Source: Candidatus Tokpelaia sp. JSC189
Lineage (GTDB): Bacteria; Pseudomonadota; Alphaproteobacteria; Rhizobiales; Rhizobiaceae
Assembly (NCBI GenBank): GCA_003331045.1
Contig: QENA01000012.1
Span: 62,001-126,000 of the forward strand
DNA: 64,000 nucleotides
Direction of reading: 5' to 3'
Shown piece after piece: positions 23,931 to 34,650 of this stretch (position 1 is its first letter; each line of letters opens with the position of its first letter). Position numbers and translations under genes: made by a program. Under the pieces are notes generated by a model. The model saw only the letters and a list, made by a program, of their open reading frames with translations, was not told the origin of the DNA and ran no database searches.

Positions 23931-25331
23931 TTAACGGCGCCAGAATACAGGAGTGAAAAGGATAAAGATTGTCATAATTTCAAGCCGGCCTGTCAGCATT
24001 AGGAAGTTAAGTATCCAGAGTGCAGTATCATTGATAGTCGAAAAATTGTCGACGGGACTAATGGTGTTCCCAAAGGCAATACCAACATTAGATAGTGCTG
24101 CCAGGGCACCGGTAAAGGCAGAAATAAAATCAAGCCCAGCTGTAATAAGCAACACGGTTCCTATGATTGTGGATATCATGTAAAGGCATAGGAAGAGTAG
24201 AACTCTTTGTGCAATTTCGGCTGATACTTCCGAATTGCCATACCGGATTTTGATAACTGCGTTGGGTGAAAGAAATTTCGTCAGGTTAGCAATTATCAGA
24301 TACCAAAGAATGATTAGGCGACTGATCTTCATACCACCTGAGGTCGATCCGGAACACCCGCCCATAAATGAAGCCAGAAAGAAGATTCCAAATGCAAAAG
24401 GCCCCCATAAGGAATAATCTTCTATCGCATAACCGGTCGTTGTGATGACTGAAACAAAGTGAAATGTTGCGTTGGGTAAGGCCTGATGAAAAGGAATGCT
24501 CCGGGAGAAATGTAGCCATACGCCTAAAATGAAACTGCAGCCGACGATAAGTGTAATGAAAAGTTTTATCTGTGGATCAAAGAAACGCTGGCGGCGACGT
24601 GGAAGTAAAGCCTTGATATAAACGACGAATGGCAGAGCTGAAAAAATCATGAAAATAGCTGCAACGAAAAGGATTGTGGTATTTCCTTTGAAAAAGCCCA
24701 GTGATGCATCATGTGTCGAAAAACCGGCTGTAGCTACAGTTGACATGGCATGGTTTATCGCATCGAACAAAGACATGCCCCCCGTAAAATAACATAAGGC
24801 ACAAATCACTGTCAGGCTGACATAGGCTATAATGATCGCATTGGCGACTTGATGGATGCGTGGCAGAACTTTTTCAGATCTATCAGACGATTCCATATGA
24901 AACAGCTTGATTCCGCCAATCCGCAGTGATGGCAGAATTAATAGTGCCAAAGCAATAAACCCTACGCCACCAATCCAGCATAGGAGCGAGCGCCATAAAA
25001 GAATACCCCGTGGTAATGTATCAAGTCCAACCAGCATTGTTGCGCCGGTTGAAGTTACGCCCGATACCGATTCAAAAACTGCTTGCGCGAAACTGAGCGG
25101 CAGTTGCGAAAAATATAGAGGTAGCGCGCCAAGAAGGCAGGCTGTCAGCCATAGGCAGCTTGTCAACAGAAAACCGAGACGGGCCGAAAAATGAACCGCT
25201 GCACCTCCGGTTGCAACAAGGATGAGGCTTGCGATGATGAATGTCGTCAGGCCGGATTGGATAAAAACCATCCAGTCATTATTTCCTTCATGCAAGTCAG
25301 CGAATGCCGGTAACAGCATGGCTATTGCCAT
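23931..25331 (-). CDS. trkH: Trk-type potassium uptake protein TrkH
   Basis: Inner-membrane K+ channel/transporter subunit of the TrkAH system. 466 residues with repeated membrane-pore-membrane units; selectivity-filter-like stretches are SGVTSTGATML, STVATAGFSTHD, VSVITTTGYAIED and ALSNVGIAFGNT. From ATG 25331 the first membrane helix is cut short. The frame continues upstream for 17 codons (SIIFRFVANICTKFSLV) to a TAA, and these residues look like the normal N-terminus of the family. No ATG, GTG or TTG exists there, but TAAGGA (25388-25383) precedes two ATT codons at 25379 and 25376, so initiation at ATT is plausible. ATG 25331 itself has no Shine-Dalgarno. Divergent from trxB. Confidence 0.92.
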   Translation of the reverse strand: MAIAMLLPAFADLHEGNNDWMVFIQSGLTTFIIASLILVATGGAAVHFSARLGFLLTSCLWLTACLLGALPLYFSQLPLSFAQAVFESVSGVTSTGATMLVGLDTLPRGILLWRSLLCWIGGVGFIALALLILPSLRIGGIKLFHMESSDRSEKVLPRIHQVANAIIIAYVSLTVICALCYFTGGMSLFDAINHAMSTVATAGFSTHDASLGFFKGNTTILFVAAIFMIFSALPFVVYIKALLPRRRQRFFDPQIKLFITLIVGCSFILGVWLHFSRSIPFHQALPNATFHFVSVITTTGYAIEDYSLWGPFAFGIFFLASFMGGCSGSTSGGMKISRLIILWYLIIANLTKFLSPNAVIKIRYGNSEVSAEIAQRVLLFLCLYMISTIIGTVLLITAGLDFISAFTGALAALSNVGIAFGNTISPVDNFSTINDTALWILNFLMLTGRLEIMTIFILFTPVFWRR

Positions 25332-25620
25332 GACCAGGCTGAATTTGGTGCAGATATTGGCAACAAAACGAAAAATAATAGATCCTTAACCTGAAATAAT
25401 ATCTTGAACAACCGATATATCCTATCCACTTGGCTAATTTAATTATAGATTGCAACCCGAATAACGAAAGTTTTGATGATGTCTGCTGCAGTAAACACTG
25501 GCGTAGGGTTTGAGGGGTTGCAAATAGAGGTAGGACACCATAATTTCGAGGATGCAAGCGATATATTCTACCTCCGGTTTTAATCAGAGTATTGCCTGCT
25601 GTTTCAGTGAAAGGGAGATT

Positions 25621-26595
25621 ATGTCTGATCACCATGCCTCTGTGCTGATTATCGGATCCGGCCCAGCCGGATATACTGCCGCTATTTATGCTGCCCGTGC
25701 CTTATTTCATCCGGTTCTGATCACTGGCCTGCAATATGGCGGGCAGCTGACGATTACCACGAATGTGGAAAATTATCCTGGTTTTGCTGATCCGATTCAA
25801 GGGACTTGGTTGATGGAACAGATGGCTCGCCAGGCAGAAAATGTCGGAACTGAAATTATCTATGATGTGATTACACATGCGGATTTGTCGCAGCGGCCTT
25901 TTATGCTTAAAGGTGATTCGGGCAAGGTATATACTGGCGATACCTTGATCATCGCTACGGGTGCGCAGACACGTTGGCTGGGGCTTCCAAGTGAGCAGGT
26001 TTTTATGGGGAGTGGGGTTTCAGCCTGTGCAACATGTGACGGGTTTTTTTACCGTGGCAAAGATATTGTTGTTGTTGGTGGTGGCAATACAGCGGTTGAA
26101 GAAGCGCTCTATCTTTCGCATCTGGCCAGACGTGTTACAGTTGTGCATCGCCGTGATAGCTTTCGTGCTGAAAAGATTATACAGAATCGGTTGTTTGCGC
26201 GGGAAAATGTGCAGGTGATATGGAATCATGTGGTTGATGAGATTACCGGAAATAAGAGCACTTCCTCTCAGGAGACCGTTGTGACGGGTGTCCGTCTTAA
26301 AAATGTCAAAAATGGCGAGGAAAAAAGCCTTGACGTAGAAGGTGTGTTTATTGCCATTGGCCATGCACCTGCAGTTTCGCTGTTTGAGGGCCAGTTACAG
26401 CAGAAAAAAGGCGGTTATCTCTGGACCGAGGCAGATTCAACAGCAACGAATATCGCCGGTGTCTTTGCTGCAGGAGATATTGCAGATGATGTTTTTCGTC
26501 AAGCTGTTACTGCAGCAGGGCGTGGCTGTATGGCAGCTCTTGAGGCAGAGCGCTTCTTAAATTTACAGGTTTTGAAAAGGGATACAAAAGAATAG
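25621..26595 (+). CDS. trxB: Thioredoxin-disulfide reductase
   Basis: FAD/NADPH flavoprotein that reduces thioredoxin in the cytosol, 324 residues. The FAD-binding GSGPAGYTAAIYAARA motif is near residue 13, the redox-active CATC near residues 135-138, and the NADPH-binding VVVGGGNTAVEEA near 150. ATG 25621 was preferred to a start 69 bases upstream because AAGGGAG precedes it and the upstream residues do not resemble the family. Followed after 92 bases by a LysR regulator, a pairing common in Rhizobiales. Confidence 0.96.
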   Translation: MSDHHASVLIIGSGPAGYTAAIYAARALFHPVLITGLQYGGQLTITTNVENYPGFADPIQGTWLMEQMARQAENVGTEIIYDVITHADLSQRPFMLKGDSGKVYTGDTLIIATGAQTRWLGLPSEQVFMGSGVSACATCDGFFYRGKDIVVVGGGNTAVEEALYLSHLARRVTVVHRRDSFRAEKIIQNRLFARENVQVIWNHVVDEITGNKSTSSQETVVTGVRLKNVKNGEEKSLDVEGVFIAIGHAPAVSLFEGQLQQKKGGYLWTEADSTATNIAGVFAAGDIADDVFRQAVTAAGRGCMAALEAERFLNLQVLKRDTKE

Positions 26596-26687
26596 GGAAC
26601 TCTTTAATTCCCCTAAAGGTTATGATTTCAGGCGAGGCAATCTGTGTATAAAAAATAAAAGCCAAAACCGGAAGAGGAAGAAAATTC

Positions 26688-27593
26688 ATGGCAGTACCGC
26701 TTGATTGGGATAAGTTGCGTATTTTTCATGCTACGGCGGAAGCTGGCTCGTTTACACATGCGGCGCAGATTCTGCATCTTTCACAGTCAGCAATCTCACG
26801 TCAGGTTAGTGCGCTTGAGCAGGATGTTGGTGTACCACTTTTCCAGCGTCATGCCCGTGGGTTGATTTTAACTGAGCAGGGGGAAATTCTTTACCATACT
26901 GCCCATGATGTATTGATGAAACTTGAAAATGTCCGTTCAAAACTTTCCGAAAGTCGGGAAAAGCCCAGTGGCCATTTGCGGGTTACGACAACCTTTGGCA
27001 TGGGGATAGGCTGGTTGGTTGAACGTATGCCTGAGTTTCTTAACCTTTATCCAGATGTTCAAATACAACTTCTTCTTGATGATGATGAGCTTGATTTGAC
27101 TATGCGGCATGCAGATTGTGCTATCCGATTGCGTCAGCCCCAGCAGCTGGATCTAATACAGCGCCGCTTGTTCACAGTGCATATGCATGTTTATGCATCA
27201 TCTGATTATATCGCACAAAATAGCCAGGTTGAGAAACTGGAAGATCTTGATAATCATCGGATCATTTCTTTTGGCGAACTTGTTCCTAGTTATCTTTCCG
27301 GTCTGAACTGGTTGGAATCAGCGGGACGCTGTGATGGATCTGTACGTATATCCACATTGCAGATAAATAATGTTCTTGCTATTAGGCGCGCGGTTCTGCG
27401 CAATATTGGTATTGCTGTGCTGCCTGATTATATCGTCGGCAATAATAACAAGTTTGTAAAGCTGTTTCCGGGTCTAACAAATATTCCTTCTTTTGATACA
27501 TTTTTTTGTTATCCGGATGCCTTGAAAGGCTCTGCAAAATTACATGTTTTCCGGGATTTTATTTTTTCCAAGGCACGTGGCTGGTCATTTTAA
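26688..27593 (+). CDS. LysR-family transcriptional regulator
   Basis: 301 residues. The N-terminal winged helix-turn-helix (about residues 5-65) contains the typical AEAGSFTHAAQILHLSQSAISRQV signature in overlapping pieces, and a periplasmic-binding-protein-like effector domain follows from about 93. A clear GAGGAAG Shine-Dalgarno precedes the ATG. It is immediately downstream of trxB and probably co-transcribed, but its ligand and targets cannot be inferred. LysR regulators usually act on a divergent or adjacent promoter. Confidence 0.9.
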   Translation: MAVPLDWDKLRIFHATAEAGSFTHAAQILHLSQSAISRQVSALEQDVGVPLFQRHARGLILTEQGEILYHTAHDVLMKLENVRSKLSESREKPSGHLRVTTTFGMGIGWLVERMPEFLNLYPDVQIQLLLDDDELDLTMRHADCAIRLRQPQQLDLIQRRLFTVHMHVYASSDYIAQNSQVEKLEDLDNHRIISFGELVPSYLSGLNWLESAGRCDGSVRISTLQINNVLAIRRAVLRNIGIAVLPDYIVGNNNKFVKLFPGLTNIPSFDTFFCYPDALKGSAKLHVFRDFIFSKARGWSF

Positions 27594-27780
27594 AACTGGG
27601 TACCCATTTATATATTTTGAGGTTTTTAGATGCAATATATAAAATAAATGACATTATTGTAGTCTTAAAAATTTCATTTCCTCCTATTTTTGTGTCTTTA
27701 ATCTTCGTTAAACATCTATCCAGTTTTTTGTCTTGAAATGAGCTGTGAGCATATCATTTCTGTGTGTAGGAGTTGCATAT

Positions 27781-27810
27781 AGAAAAACCGCCTGAGAAGG
27801 CGGTTTTTCT
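27781..27810 (-). terminator. Intrinsic terminator of rpsA
   Basis: Perfect 12-bp stem AGAAAAACCGCC / GGCGGTTTTTCT with loop TGAGAA, 18 bases after the rpsA stop. A T-run lies in the 3' arm on both strands, so it could also stop transcription coming from the LysR gene. Confidence 0.92.
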
Positions 27811-27828
27811 TTCAGGATCGGGCAATGA

Positions 27829-29529
27829 TCAGTCTTTATCTTGTTTCTTAAGCGCGGCACCAAGAATATCACCAAGTGAAGCACCGGCATTGGTTGAACC
27901 GTACTGGGCAACAGCCTCTTTTTCTTCAGCAATTTCAAGTGCCTTGATCGAAACAGAGATCTTGCGTGTCTTTTTATCGAATGCAGTGATGCAGGCATCA
28001 ACCTTCTGGCCGAAGCTGAAACGTTCTGGACGCTGCTCATCACGGTCACGTGACAAATCAACACGGCGGATAAAAGAATCAAGGTTGTGATCAACAAGCT
28101 TTACGTCAATGCCATTGTCATTGACGGCAATAACCTTACAGGTAACAACAACCCCCTTGCGCAGATCATCAAATGCAGTGATTCCACCGAATTTGTTTTC
28201 GGAAAATTGCTTGATACCAAGCGAAATACGCTCTTTCCCAGTATCAACATCTAAGACGACAGCCTTGACGAAATCACCTTTTTTATATTCTTCTATCACT
28301 TGTTCGCCCGGGCGGTTCCAGTCAAGGTCAGAGAGGTGAACCATGCCATCAACATCGCCTTCAAGGCCAATAAAGAGACCGAATTCTGTCTTATTCTTGA
28401 TCTCACCTTCCACAACTGTACCTGCTGGGAATTTCTGGGCAAAGGTTGTCCAGGGATTTTCAAGAGTTTGTTTCAGACCAAGCGAGATGCGTCGTTTGAT
28501 CGGATCAATTTCCAGAACGACCACTTCTACTTCCTGTGAGGTGGAAAGAATTTTTCCTGGATGGATATTCTTTTTGGTCCAACTCATCTCTGAAACGTGG
28601 ATAAGTCCTTCAATACCAGGTTCGATTTCAACAAATGCACCGTAATCAGTAATATTGGTAACAGTGCCTTTGGCCTTCTCGCAAATCGGATATTTTATCG
28701 CAATATCTTCCCACGGATCGGTTTCAAACTGCTTCATACCGAGCGAGATGCGATGTGTTTCCTGATTGATGCGGATGATTTGTACCTTGAGAGTTTCGCC
28801 GATTGAAAGAATTTCAGAAGGATGGTTGATACGACGCCACGCTATGTCGGTGACATGCAATAGACCATCAATACCACCAAGATCAACAAATGCACCATAA
28901 TCTGTAATATTTTTGACCATACCGGAAACAATCTGACCTTCTTCAAGGTTCTGGACAATTTCGGAACGTTGCTCGGCTCGACTTTCTTCAAGAACTGTCC
29001 TGCGCGAAACAACAATATTGCCGCGACGTCGATCCATTTTCAAAATTTCAAAAGGCTCTGGGTTATGCATCAGTGGCGTGACATCCCGGATCGGGCGAAT
29101 ATCAACTTGGCTGCGTGGCAGGAAAGCAACAGCGCCATCAAGATCAACTGTAAAACCACCCTTAACTTGGCTAAATATAACACCTTCAACGCGCTCGCCA
29201 TTATTGAATTTTTCTTCTAGACGGATCCAGCTTTCTTCACGACGAGCTTTTTCTCGTGAAAGAACGGCTTCACCCAGAGCATTCTCGACACGTTCAACAT
29301 AAACCTCGACTTCGTCACCGGGTTTAAGGGCAGCATTCTTGCTCTTTGCACCGAATTCTTTAAGCGGCACACGGCCTTCAACTTTAAGGCCAGCATCGAT
29401 AATGGCCATATCTTTTTCAATGGCAATAATCCGGCCTTTGACAACAGAACCTTCACCCAAGTCCTGTATTGCAAAGGATTCTGCAAGAAGAGTTTCAAAA
29501 TCCTCACGTGTAGGGTTGGTTTTCGACAT
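27829..29529 (-). CDS. rpsA: 30S ribosomal protein S1
   Basis: mRNA-binding ribosomal protein with six S1/OB-fold repeats, 566 residues, normal for alphaproteobacteria. Repeat hallmarks such as GAFVDLGGIDGLLHVTDIAW (about residue 212) and GAFVEIEPGIEGLIHVSEMSW (about 297) recur through the protein. CAGGAG lies 5 bases upstream of the start. Last gene of the aroA-cmk-rpsA run and closed by a strong terminator; the 228-base gap before it probably contains its own promoter. Confidence 0.97.
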   Translation of the reverse strand: MSKTNPTREDFETLLAESFAIQDLGEGSVVKGRIIAIEKDMAIIDAGLKVEGRVPLKEFGAKSKNAALKPGDEVEVYVERVENALGEAVLSREKARREESWIRLEEKFNNGERVEGVIFSQVKGGFTVDLDGAVAFLPRSQVDIRPIRDVTPLMHNPEPFEILKMDRRRGNIVVSRRTVLEESRAEQRSEIVQNLEEGQIVSGMVKNITDYGAFVDLGGIDGLLHVTDIAWRRINHPSEILSIGETLKVQIIRINQETHRISLGMKQFETDPWEDIAIKYPICEKAKGTVTNITDYGAFVEIEPGIEGLIHVSEMSWTKKNIHPGKILSTSQEVEVVVLEIDPIKRRISLGLKQTLENPWTTFAQKFPAGTVVEGEIKNKTEFGLFIGLEGDVDGMVHLSDLDWNRPGEQVIEEYKKGDFVKAVVLDVDTGKERISLGIKQFSENKFGGITAFDDLRKGVVVTCKVIAVNDNGIDVKLVDHNLDSFIRRVDLSRDRDEQRPERFSFGQKVDACITAFDKKTRKISVSIKALEIAEEKEAVAQYGSTNAGASLGDILGAALKKQDKD

Positions 29530-29757
29530 AAAAACTCCTGAATGTGTCCGTGCATCTACACGGATATCTGCGCCGAGGTTTGTGTTAAAATTGATATAGC
29601 TTCAACCCCTTTTTCCCATATAGAAAAATTTCGGCGCCGGGGTAATAAAACCATATGATTTTCCAGAACCTGCCTTTATCTTGTCAGCTGGTTTAGAACA
29701 AAATCCGCCCCATAATTAAGGGACTTACATTCACATATGAAAAAACTGCTTCAGTTT

Positions 29758-31787
<2,030 letters not shown>

Positions 31788-31945
31788 TTATCATAAAGGA
31801 ATCTTCATCGTCACTCATGAATTTTGTCCTTAAAAATTTATTTGTCTTTGACAAACGCAGTATTTTGAGCTTAAGCAGCCAATCTGGAAATTTACTGCCT
31901 GCGTTTGTATCAGATATTTTCACAGTCAACCAGAAGAGGCTCTAC

Positions 31946-32299
31946 GTGGCAAAACCAGAATTTGGAACCAAACGTACTGACCCGGAAACGGGAAAGAAAT
32001 TTTATGACCTAAACCGCGATCCGATTGTATCACCCTATACCGGCATCTCCTATCCGCGTTCTTATTTTGAAACTTCCGTAGAAGCAAATAATGATGAGAA
32101 GGATGCGGTCGAGAATAAACTTGATACGGCACTTGAAAAACCGGAATTTGTTTCACTTGAAGATGTGGAGGATGGCGGCAAGGATGATGATCTATCTAAT
32201 CTTAACGATGACGATGATGATGCGTTTCTGCCGGAAGATGATGAACATGATGATGTCAGTGGCATTATTGGTGGTGGCATAAGTTCTGATAATGAATAA
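31946..32299 (+). CDS. TIGR02300-family protein of unknown function
   Basis: 117-residue acidic protein of a family found almost only in alphaproteobacteria, typically divergent from aroA as here. The conserved N-terminal block includes KPEFGTKRTDPETGKKFYDL and DPIVSPYTG; the rest is Asp/Glu-rich (DDDDDAFLPEDDEHDD), encoded by GAT/GAA repeats. The start is GTG 31946, with AGAGG upstream; the longer frame to 31778 has 56 unrelated residues. As I recall the family, a Cys follows 'GTKR-' where this protein has Asp (RTDP), so a metal-ligand-like residue may be missing. Function is unknown. Confidence 0.85.
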   Translation: MAKPEFGTKRTDPETGKKFYDLNRDPIVSPYTGISYPRSYFETSVEANNDEKDAVENKLDTALEKPEFVSLEDVEDGGKDDDLSNLNDDDDDAFLPEDDEHDDVSGIIGGGISSDNE

Positions 32300-32354
32300 G
32301 TTTTCTGCCCCATGTTTTTAAATTCAAGAGCTAGTGCGGGAACAACCTTTGTTC

Positions 32355-32386
32355 TTCTGCCTTACGGGAGAGATCGTAAGACAGAA
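32355..32386 (+). terminator. Hairpin after the TIGR02300-type gene
   Basis: Arms TTCTG-C-CTTACG and CGTAAG-A-CAGAA pair over 11 bp with one mismatch, loop GGAGAGAT, about 55 bases after the stop codon. No immediate T-run follows, so terminator function is likely but not certain. Confidence 0.5.
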
Positions 32387-32595
32387 ACATATGATTGTGA
32401 CTTTAAAATTTTTTCTTGATCTCGTATGAGAGATGATCTATATCAATTTCGATAGATTATTTTTCCAAAGCGCAATATGATTTTATGCCAAGGGTATTGG
32501 GTAATTCAAGAAGCTACACTATTTCTAGTTTATGCATTATCATGGAAATGATTTCGATAGAATCATTATTCTGCTGGTTTGTGAGAATTGGGTTT

Positions 32596-32671
32596 GGGGC
32601 TATAGCTCAGCTGGGAGAGCGCCTGCATGGCATGTAGGAGGTCAGCGGTTCGATCCCGCTTAGCTCCACCA
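32596..32671 (+). tRNA. tRNA-Ala (anticodon GGC)
   Basis: 76-base cloverleaf: acceptor GGGGCTA/TAGCTCC, D arm GCTC...GAGC, anticodon arm CCTGC-ATGGCAT-GTAGG with anticodon GGC, T arm AGCGG-TTCGATC-CCGCT, and an encoded CCA end. It reads GCC codons. The acceptor stem contains one mismatch-tolerant G-T pair. Confidence 0.96.
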
Positions 32672-33090
32672 GATTTCCTTAAAATATTATTCGTTTTTTT
32701 GTATAGTATTTTGGTGTCTCTATAGGATTGGTCAAGGTCAGTACGGTTTCACCCAAATTGCTCTTTTGTTTTAGGTGGATGGGCCGGCACTGGCTACAGT
32801 TGATAAAGATTTCTGCTGAGGAACTAGGGTTTTTCATGCTTGTAGTGTAGATGGAGTGGGAAATGCTCGATGGGTTTAGCGTAGATATTGATGTGTTGGT
32901 AAATCTATAACCCCGAAATGAAGATTTTTATAAGTGCCAATAATAGGGTATTCATTATGGTACACTGGTGAGTCATCTTGAGCCGAGGCAATAAAAAATA
33001 ATTCTGCAGGACCAGTGTACTAGGATTAGATTTTGTTAAAAATAGTAGCAGACTCAGCCTGAAGAACTGTCAAAGGAAAAATCTAGACGG
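32672..33090. other. Spacer between tRNA-Ala and dut
   Basis: About 420 bases with no supported gene. The short open pieces have no recognisable products. Confidence 0.35.
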
Positions 33091-33126
33091 AAATCTGTAG
33101 CCCTGTATTTTAAGAGCTACAGATTT
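33091..33126 (-). terminator. Hairpin downstream of dut
   Basis: Perfect arms AAATCTGTAGC (33091-33101) and GCTACAGATTT (33116-33126), 20 bases after the dut stop codon. On the minus strand only a short T-run (ATTT) ends the stem, so it may act as a terminator or as 3'-end protection. Confidence 0.6.
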
Positions 33127-33145
33127 TGCAAAATAAAGAAACTGT

Positions 33146-33610
33146 CTAGTACTGGCCGGTTGAACCAAAGCCGCCTGCGGCTCTTTTGGTTTCGGATATA
33201 TGGGCAGTTTCAACCACAATGACCTGAGAAATGGGGGCGATGATGGCCTGAGCTATCCGCATGCCGCGAGTGATACGGAATTCTTTTTCGCCAAGGTTGA
33301 TCAGTAAAATCTTGATTTCTCCGCGATAATCACTGTCAATGGTGCCAGGCGTATTCAGGCAGGTGATACCATATTTCAGAGCAAGGCCGGAGCGCGGTCT
33401 TATCTGGGCTTCAAAGCCCAAAGGTAGCTCAAAGATAAGTCCTGTTGGTACAAGCGCCCGCTTGCCTGGGAGCAGAATGATCTGCCTGTCATCCGGGACT
33501 GCAGCCCGCAGATCAAGCCCTGCTGCACCGACTGTTTCGTAAGATGGTAATTCAAGATCGGCAGCATGGGGAAGCCGGGTAATCGAGAGAGAAAGTTGCA
33601 GAACAGACAT
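33146..33610 (-). CDS. dut: dUTP diphosphatase
   Basis: Trimeric enzyme hydrolysing dUTP to dUMP, which keeps uracil out of DNA and feeds dTMP synthesis; 154 residues. All five motifs are visible: [33 protein letters not shown] and GGFGSTG. AAAGGA lies upstream of the ATG. In relatives dut follows coaBC; here its upstream neighbour is the split mbfA locus, and the coaBC fossil lies about 22 kb away behind ubiB, so a rearrangement has separated them. Confidence 0.96.
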   Translation of the reverse strand: MSVLQLSLSITRLPHAADLELPSYETVGAAGLDLRAAVPDDRQIILLPGKRALVPTGLIFELPLGFEAQIRPRSGLALKYGITCLNTPGTIDSDYRGEIKILLINLGEKEFRITRGMRIAQAIIAPISQVIVVETAHISETKRAAGGFGSTGQY

Positions 33611-33699
33611 GTGGAATCCTTTATTGTCATATATTATTCCCGATTAAAACAGTTTTACCATGATGTGCAAGAAACTGTTGATATGCAGTTGCGGCCTGT

Positions 33700-34290
33700 T
33701 CAGGCGCTGCCGATCAGAATACCAGTTGCAAAAACCAGTGCACCACTCAGAACAACCTGAAAAGCCGCCCGGAAAAATGGTGTATCCATAAACCGGTTTT
33801 GAATGAAGGCGATAGCCCACAGTTCTATAAAAACAATGATGCAGGCAATTGTTGTTGCCAGTTTGAAATGCGGGATGAGATAAGGCAATGTATGGCCAAA
33901 GCCGCCAATTGTTGTCATAATACCATTGGCGATGCCGCGTTTGACAGGCGATCCCCGTCCTGAAAGTTTGCCATCATCATGAATCGCTTCAGTAAACCCC
34001 ATAGAAATACCGGCACCAACTGATGCAGAAAGACCAACAAGAAAGGTCTGCCGCGTATCCCCTGTCGCAAAAGCTGCAGCAAAAATTGGCGCGAGGGTTG
34101 AAACCGAACCATCCATAAGGCCAGCAAGGCCGGGCTGGACCCACGTCAGCAGAATTTTCTTGCGTTTATATTCGCCTTCCTTTTTTTTCATATTTTTGGG
34201 TATATATTTTTTTTCTAGAGTCTTGGTAGTATGCTTATGGAACTCTTCCTTCATCACAAGGTCACCTAGAAATTTGCGGATTTCAGGCAT
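33700..34290 (-). CDS. VIT/CCC1-type iron transporter domain, remaining piece of a broken mbfA-like gene
   Basis: Open frame of 196 residues covering the C-terminal membrane domain of MbfA (membrane-bound ferritin-like) proteins, which export iron. Visible blocks are WVQPGLAGLMDGSVSTLAP, FLVGLSASVGAGISMGFTEA and ELWAIAFIQNRFMDTPFF, with about five membrane helices to the end GILIGSA. The ferritin-like N-terminal domain lies just upstream but in other frames. The piece GCC-T-GAA near 34289 shows a one-base offset: AAAKQTIDA in one frame passes into EIRKFLGDL in the frame of this ORF. The remaining frame begins at an internal Met of the ancestral protein without a Shine-Dalgarno. It may be translated as a VIT-only protein or be a decaying fragment. 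Confidence 0.7.
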   Translation of the reverse strand: MPEIRKFLGDLVMKEEFHKHTTKTLEKKYIPKNMKKKEGEYKRKKILLTWVQPGLAGLMDGSVSTLAPIFAAAFATGDTRQTFLVGLSASVGAGISMGFTEAIHDDGKLSGRGSPVKRGIANGIMTTIGGFGHTLPYLIPHFKLATTIACIIVFIELWAIAFIQNRFMDTPFFRAAFQVVLSGALVFATGILIGSA

Positions 34291-34650
34291 CTATGGTCTG
34301 TTTTGCTGCTGCAGGGTAAAAATAGGAAGACTGCTCTTCTCATTTGTGTCACCTGCATGCGGCTCTGATCAATGCTGAGAAGGCACACCAACCAATCAGG
34401 CTTGCGCTCATAAAATCCGTGCACGTGCTCTCGGCGAATAAGTGGGATGTCTTCACAAAAGCGGTTTCTGAACATTTCGATCAAATATTGATGATGTTAG
34501 CTTTTTCCCCAGCTATTTTTCAAATATTCAAACAGCATCAAGACGACTGTGAAAAAAAATCAACATCTAAATTTTTTATATTCAGATCTTTTCAAAAGTG
34601 TCAAGGATTCTATGAAAAATATCAATCGATTCGAGATGAATTTCGGTTAT
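34291..34650 (-). pseudogene. mbfA: Disrupted ferritin-like N-terminal domain of mbfA
   Basis: The reverse strand carries LIEMFRNRFCEDIPLIRREH and HVHGFYERKPDWL (about 34388-34484), closely matching the middle of the MbfA rubrerythrin-like domain. It is followed by YFYPAAAKQTIDA in another frame, which joins the VIT domain ORF after a one-base shift at about 34289. Before it, weaker pieces (HHQYLIEMF, DIFHRILDTFEKI) appear between stops to about 34650. Several stops and frameshifts break the domain, so a full MbfA cannot be made. Iron-binding Glu residues of the domain are mostly in the destroyed part. Confidence 0.75.
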
